Below are positions 60,224 through 64,000 of a DNA stretch of 64,000 nt, in pieces. The notes under the pieces were generated by a model. It was not told the origin of the DNA and made no database searches. It was given only the letters and a program-made list of their open reading frames with translations. A program made the position numbers and the translations under genes. Source of the stretch: Pseudaeromonas paramecii (GTDB lineage Bacteria; Pseudomonadota; Gammaproteobacteria; Enterobacterales; Aeromonadaceae); NCBI RefSeq assembly GCF_039540575.1, contig NZ_BAABFC010000010.1, positions 124,001-188,000 on the forward strand, read 5' to 3'. Within the stretch, counting starts at the first letter, position 1. Every line of letters starts with the position of its first letter.

Positions 60224-61552
60224 TTACAACGACTTCATCAAAATCTTCGAGCGGCGCTGGTAGTTGTACAGCTTCTGCTTGGCCACCGGCAGATCCGCCA
60301 CCTCGACAGGTTCGAAGCCACGCTCGCGGAACCAGTGAATGGAGCGAGTGGTCAGCACGAACAACTTCTGCAGCCGTTGCAGCCTGGCTTGCTCCTCGAC
60401 CTTGGCCACCAGGCGATCGCCACGGTTGGAGTTGCGATAGTCAGGGTGGATCGCCACACAGGCCATCTCGCCCATGCCTTCCTCGGGGAAGGGATAGAGG
60501 GCGGCGCAGCCGATGACCATGCCGTCCCGCTCGATGATCTGGAACAGATCGATCTCCATCTCTAGTTGTTCCCGTGAGCGACGCACCAGAATGCCTTCCT
60601 CCTCCATGGGCCGGATCAGATCCAGGATGCCGCCAATGTCGTCTATGGTGGCACGCCGGGCCTGCTCGGCACTCTGCCGCACTATCTGGGTGCCGATACC
60701 GTCCCGGGTGAACAGTTCCTGCAGCAAGGAGCCGTCTTCGCGGTAGCTGACCAGGTGGCTGCGGGGAACGCCCGCCCGGCAAGACTTGATGGCGGCGCGC
60801 ATGTAACGGGCGGTGCCTGAGCTATCTTCCCCCTGGGCCTCCAGTTGGGCCAGGCACTCCTCGGCCTGCTCGGGGAAGAGCTCGGAGACCACTTGTCCCG
60901 TGTGTCCTACCACCCCTTGGTTGGAGCAGAAGGCGATGAGCTTATCGGCCTTGAGATGGATGGCCACCTGGGCCGCCAGATCTTCGGCATTGACGCTGAA
61001 GCTCTCGCCGGTGACCGAGAAGCCGATGGGAGAGATCAGCACCACGGCGTTGTTGTTCAGCTGCCCCTCAATCCCCTGGGTATCGATGCGGCGCACCCGA
61101 CCGCTGTGGCAGTAGTCGATGCCATCGTCCACCCCCAGCGGCTGGGCGGTGACAAAGTTACCGCTGACCACGTTGACCCGGGCGCCGGCCATGGGGGTAT
61201 TCACCAGCCCCATGGACAGGCGGGACATGATCTCCAGCTGCAGACCGCCGCACACCTGCTTGATGATGCGGAAGCTGTCGCTGTCGGTGATGCGAATGCG
61301 CTTGTGAAAGCGGGAGCGGATCCCGGCTTGGGCCAGTTGGTTATCGATCTGCGGCCGGGCGCCAAACACCAGCACCAGCCGGATACCCAGGCTCTGCAAC
61401 AGGGCGATGTCGGTGACGATACTGTTGAAGTTTTCATCGGCGATGGCTTCGCCGCCAATCATGATGACAAAGGTGGAGCCTCTGTGATGATTGACATAGG
61501 GAGTCGAGTGCCGAAACGCGCTCACCAATACTGCATCTCTTTCGCGAACCAT
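60224..61552 (-). CDS. argA: N-acetylglutamate synthase ArgA
   Basis: ArgA makes N-acetylglutamate from glutamate and acetyl-CoA, the first step of arginine synthesis, and is feedback-inhibited by arginine. The 442-residue product has an N-terminal amino-acid-kinase-fold domain (RGSTFVIMIGGEAI, GARPQIDNQ, INVVSGNF-like VNVVSGNFVTAQPLGVDDG) and a C-terminal GNAT domain (about 295-442: ACVAIHPDYRNSNRGDRL, VLTTRSIHWFRERGF). It matches E. coli ArgA (443) end to end. Candidate ARG boxes lie upstream. Confidence 0.97.
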   Translation of the reverse strand: MVRERDAVLVSAFRHSTPYVNHHRGSTFVIMIGGEAIADENFNSIVTDIALLQSLGIRLVLVFGARPQIDNQLAQAGIRSRFHKRIRITDSDSFRIIKQVCGGLQLEIMSRLSMGLVNTPMAGARVNVVSGNFVTAQPLGVDDGIDYCHSGRVRRIDTQGIEGQLNNNAVVLISPIGFSVTGESFSVNAEDLAAQVAIHLKADKLIAFCSNQGVVGHTGQVVSELFPEQAEECLAQLEAQGEDSSGTARYMRAAIKSCRAGVPRSHLVSYREDGSLLQELFTRDGIGTQIVRQSAEQARRATIDDIGGILDLIRPMEEEGILVRRSREQLEMEIDLFQIIERDGMVIGCAALYPFPEEGMGEMACVAIHPDYRNSNRGDRLVAKVEEQARLQRLQKLFVLTTRSIHWFRERGFEPVEVADLPVAKQKLYNYQRRSKILMKSL

Positions 61553-61608
61553 GGCCGGTATTCCAACAGAAAAACTGGCGTTATGATGAGGAAAAATGCC
61601 AGGATGCG

Positions 61609-61647
61609 CAAGTATAAATAGTCACTAAAAGTGACTTTTTATGTTGA
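61609..61647 (-). promoter_or_regulatory. Candidate tandem ARG boxes (ArgR operator) of argA
   Basis: On the minus strand two weak ARG-box-like cores, AACATAAAAAGTCA (61632-61645) and TGACTATTTATACT (61611-61624), are 21 bases apart centre to centre, the canonical ArgR spacing. Each fits only six or seven of ten conserved positions. An inverted repeat AGTCACT-AAA-AGTGACT (61620-61636) lies between them. Confidence 0.45.
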
Positions 61648-61786
61648 TTGTGTTGGGGTGACATCCCGGCCGCTGCCGTGTATCGGCCAGGCATGGGGCT
61701 GGGTTTAGGCTTGAGCGGTGGCTCGACCTCTTCTTTAATAAAAGGGCAGCGGCAGGCCTGATGGCCACTGGAATAAGGAGTATGGC

Positions 61787-62452
61787 ATGACGCAGATGGC
61801 AGTCTGTTTGGATTTTGATGGCACCCTGGTGGACTCTGAGCCCCTGCATTATGCCGCCTGGGCCGAGGAGTTGTCGGTATTTGGTGCGGCGCTGGATGAG
61901 GAGGAGTACCTGCGGCGCTTTGCCGGCATGGGCACCTTGAGTACGGCGGCCGTGTTGGCCCGGGAGTTTAAACTCGCCGTGTTGCCGGCAGAGTTGGCCG
62001 CGCGCAAAGGGGACCGCCTGATGACCCTGCTGGCCACCTCGCTGCCGCGCAAGGAGGCGGGGGCGGATGAACTGCTGGCCGGCCTGGCAGAGCTGGGAGC
62101 CAGTCTGGCGCTGGTGACCGGCGCTTACCGGCACGAGGTGCTGCCGGTACTCAAGGCCTTCGGCTGGCAGGAGTACTTTAAAGCGGTGATCACCCGGGAT
62201 GATGTCACCCAGGCCAAACCCCATCCCGAGCCCTATCAGCGCGCCGTGCGGGCCCTGGGCCGTGAGCCTTACCAATGTTATGCCGTGGAGGACTCCGAGA
62301 CCGGCATGCTCAGTGCGCTGCGGGCCGGGCTCATGACCCTGGTGGTGACGCGCCCCGGGGTCACTTTGCCACCACGACCCGAGCCTTATCACAGCTTTAT
62401 GCGGCTTTCCTCACTGATGACTTGGTTCCTGGCTCGACAACAGGCAGACTAA
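61787..62452 (+). CDS. HAD-superfamily sugar-phosphatase-like hydrolase
   Basis: The 221-residue product is a class I HAD phosphatase of the beta-phosphoglucomutase/YfbT/YqaB type. Motif I is LDFDGTLVDSEPLH with the nucleophile Asp, motif II LVTGAYRHE, motif III AKPHPEPYQRA, and motif IV VEDSETGMLSALRAG. The substrate cannot be told from sequence. AAGGAG lies six bases ahead of ATG 61787. The gene is 44 bases upstream of the DUF4357 gene. Confidence 0.9.
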   Translation: MTQMAVCLDFDGTLVDSEPLHYAAWAEELSVFGAALDEEEYLRRFAGMGTLSTAAVLAREFKLAVLPAELAARKGDRLMTLLATSLPRKEAGADELLAGLAELGASLALVTGAYRHEVLPVLKAFGWQEYFKAVITRDDVTQAKPHPEPYQRAVRALGREPYQCYAVEDSETGMLSALRAGLMTLVVTRPGVTLPPRPEPYHSFMRLSSLMTWFLARQQAD

Positions 62453-62496
62453 TCCGACGCGCCGGGGGCGCCATCAAACAAGGTGAGGATGCAGGG

Positions 62497-62967
62497 ATGA
62501 TGTTGAGCAAGCAGGTCAGTTTCATCGTGGATAATCGCGGCAATCGCCAGGCAGCTGTGGTGCCCATTGACATCTACGATGAGCTGATGGCGTTGCAAAA
62601 GGCCCTGCAGGAGAGCCGGCCCGGGGAGCGGGAACTGTACCATTTTCATGTCAAGGGGGCGGTGGCCAGCGGGTATCCGGTGGGGCAGCGTCATCAACCC
62701 GGTTTCATGCTGCTGGCTGGCTCCACCCTGGTGGCCGAGCAGGCGGACTCCCTCCGCGAGGCCGTGATTGAACTGCGCCTGAGTCTGCAAGCCAAGGGTC
62801 TGCTGGTGACGGAGGCGCCGGGCTATCGTTTGACCGAGGATTATCTGTTCAACAGTCCCAGCCTGGCCGCCAGCCTGGTGGCGGGCAACAACCGCAGTGG
62901 CCTGGATGCCTGGCGTAACGACGCTGGCTTCAGTCTTAAGGCGTCTGGCTTTGGTAAAAAAGAGTAG
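62497..62967 (+). CDS. DUF4357-domain protein with antitoxin-like N-terminus
   Basis: The 156-residue product has an N-terminal segment (VSFIVDNRGNRQAAVVPIDIYDEL, ends VSFIV and IYDEL) reminiscent of Phd/YefM-type antitoxin starts, a short linker, and a C-terminal DUF4357 domain: GFMLLAGSTLVAEQ, LRLSLQAKGLL, EDYLFNSPSLAASLVAGNN, GLDAWRNDAG. DUF4357 is common at the ends of nucleases and restriction-modification proteins and may bind DNA. No toxin gene is beside it. The start is ATG 62497 or 62500, behind GAGG. It lies between the HAD gene and polB. Confidence 0.7.
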   Translation: MMLSKQVSFIVDNRGNRQAAVVPIDIYDELMALQKALQESRPGERELYHFHVKGAVASGYPVGQRHQPGFMLLAGSTLVAEQADSLREAVIELRLSLQAKGLLVTEAPGYRLTEDYLFNSPSLAASLVAGNNRSGLDAWRNDAGFSLKASGFGKKE

Positions 62968-62991
62968 CCGGCGTCACCGCCTGCCCGCCCC

Positions 62992-64000
62992 ATGACGCGA
63001 CAACAGCCGGTGGATGAGACCGGCTTTTTGCTGACTCGTCAGGCCCTGGATCGCCAGGGCCGCTGCGAATTGCAATTCTGGGTAACCACCCAAGCCGGAC
63101 CGGCCTTGCTGCGAGTGCCGGATCACGAACCCCTGTTTTTTCTCCCACAAGCCCAGCAGGCCCAGGCCGAAATCCTGCTGCAGGTTCATGGTCTGGCTGC
63201 ACGCTTTCGCCCTTTGGCGCTGAAGAGCTTTGCCCAGCAGCCGGTGAGCGCCTGCTATTTGCCCAGTCTGAGCGTCGAACACCGTGCTCGTACCCTGTTG
63301 CGGCAGCATGGTCTTGCCTTGCTGGAGGCGGATGTCCGGCCGGTGGATCGTTACTTGATGGAGCGATTCATCACCGCCGGGGTCCGTTTCTGCGGTGAGG
63401 CCAGCGTCCATGCGGGATACCGGGAAGTCCGGGTCACTCAACTGGCACCGGCGGAACATGCTTGGCAGGGCCGCGCCCTGTCGCTGGACGTGGAGTGCGC
63501 GCCGGATGGCCGGCTGCTGTGCGTCGGCCTGTGCAACCAAGGCTGGCATACCGTCATCATGGTGGGGGCTCCACGTCCCTCACCGGCTGATGTGAAGATC
63601 GAATGGGTGGCCGACGAGCGCAGCCTGCTGCTGCACCTGGGGGCCTGCCTGCGTCAGCAGGATCCTGATTTGCTGCTTGGCTGGAATCTGGTGAATTTTG
63701 ACTGTCGGCTCCTGCTGCGGCGGTTGGAGTTGCATGGGCTGGCGGCCGACTGGGGGCGGGCCGGCCAGCTGGCCCGGTTCTGGCCCTCGGCGGAGGGTAA
63801 GGATACCGGCACCCTGCTGTTGCCCGGGCGGGTGGCCGTCGATGGCATCGCCGCCCTCAAGTCTGCCGGCATGCACTTCGACAGCTACGCCCTGGAGGCG
63901 GTGGCCCGTCAGGTGCTGGGGGAGGGCAAGGATCTGCAGGGAACCGCCGAGCACCAGCGGGAGCAGGCCATAGTGCAGTGGCATCAGCAGGATCCGGTGC
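62992..64000 (+). CDS. polB: DNA polymerase II PolB (N-terminal part)
   Basis: The frame runs from ATG 62992 off the window end, 336 codons. The start (GFLLTRQALDRQGRCELQFW) matches the N-terminal domain of E. coli Pol II, the SOS-induced family B polymerase. Exonuclease motif Exo I is LSLDVECAPDGRLLCVGL, keeping the catalytic Asp and Glu, and Exo II is LLGWNLVNFDCRLLLRR. ADVRPVDRYLMERFITAGV is also conserved. I see no Shine-Dalgarno; it begins 24 bases after the DUF4357 stop, so translation may be coupled. No clear LexA box (CTG-N10-CAG) is visible in the short gap. Confidence 0.93.
   Translation, partial: MTRQQPVDETGFLLTRQALDRQGRCELQFWVTTQAGPALLRVPDHEPLFFLPQAQQAQAEILLQVHGLAARFRPLALKSFAQQPVSACYLPSLSVEHRARTLLRQHGLALLEADVRPVDRYLMERFITAGVRFCGEASVHAGYREVRVTQLAPAEHAWQGRALSLDVECAPDGRLLCVGLCNQGWHTVIMVGAPRPSPADVKIEWVADERSLLLHLGACLRQQDPDLLLGWNLVNFDCRLLLRRLELHGLAADWGRAGQLARFWPSAEGKDTGTLLLPGRVAVDGIAALKSAGMHFDSYALEAVARQVLGEGKDLQGTAEHQREQAIVQWHQQDPV

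Overview
The window is about 61-62% G+C by eye and is gene-dense. It looks like a chromosomal segment of a gammaproteobacterium close to Aeromonadaceae (Aeromonas / Oceanimonas / Zobellella type). This placement rests on enterobacterial-style local gene order (gcvR|dapA-bamC-purC, yffB-dapE-ypfN, gapA-yeaD, ydjA|sppA-ansA, bioA|bioBFCD, tamA-tamB, dapB-carA-carB) and on protein similarity recalled from E. coli; no database search was possible. I see no tRNA or rRNA gene, insertion sequence, prophage or CRISPR array. Almost everything is core metabolism and envelope biology.

Layout. 1-3.2 kb: end of gcvR, divergent dapA-bamC-purC. 3.2-8.8 kb (minus): a copper/silver efflux cluster (His/Cys/Met-rich secreted protein, cusF, cusB, cusA) without a cusC-type outer-membrane gene. 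8.8-11.2 kb (minus): overlapping operon yffB-dapE-M15B peptidase-ypfN. 11.4-13.1 kb: tandem glycine riboswitch and a Na+/alanine-glycine symporter. 13.2-22.7 kb: gapA-yeaD (minus), then malQ-glgB-glgX and msrB (plus). 22.7-30.1 kb: DUF2989 lipoprotein, ansA, sppA, a 49-codon small ORF, ydjA, asnS, and two membrane proteins. 30.2-36.2 kb: divergent bioA / bioB-F-C-D and htpX. 36.3-45.8 kb: CBS protein, ppiC, tamA-tamB, and a GAF/PAS/GGDEF/EAL protein. 45.9-49.8 kb: rhodanese-fused CoA-disulfide reductase-like enzyme, M48 lipoprotein, GNAT, fklB. 49.9-55.6 kb: dapB, a long AT-rich gap, carA-carB. 55.7-64 kb: LEA-type lipoprotein, putP, ybjQ, lysC with a lysine riboswitch, argA, a HAD hydrolase, a DUF4357 protein, and the start of polB.

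How the genes work together. The diaminopimelate/lysine route is spread over the window (lysC, dapA, dapB, dapE) and its entry enzyme lysC is under a lysine riboswitch. Arginine/pyrimidine precursor supply (carAB, argA) carries candidate paired ARG boxes in both places, with the canonical 21-bp centre-to-centre phasing. Biotin synthesis is complete from BioC through BioB. Glycogen/maltodextrin handling (malQ, glgB, glgX) sits between gapA and msrB, which are immediate neighbours in E. coli.

I did not find a convincing undescribed multigene system. The items most worth a second look are non-coding: a nested stem-loop at the predicted 5' end of the carA mRNA, an intrinsic terminator in the short leader of the CoA-disulfide reductase-like gene, the alternative pairings between the lysC riboswitch and its Shine-Dalgarno, and a possible small RNA between lysC and argA. 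Among genes, the best are the His/Cys-rich protein of the copper cluster, the 49-codon ORF and the DUF4357 protein.
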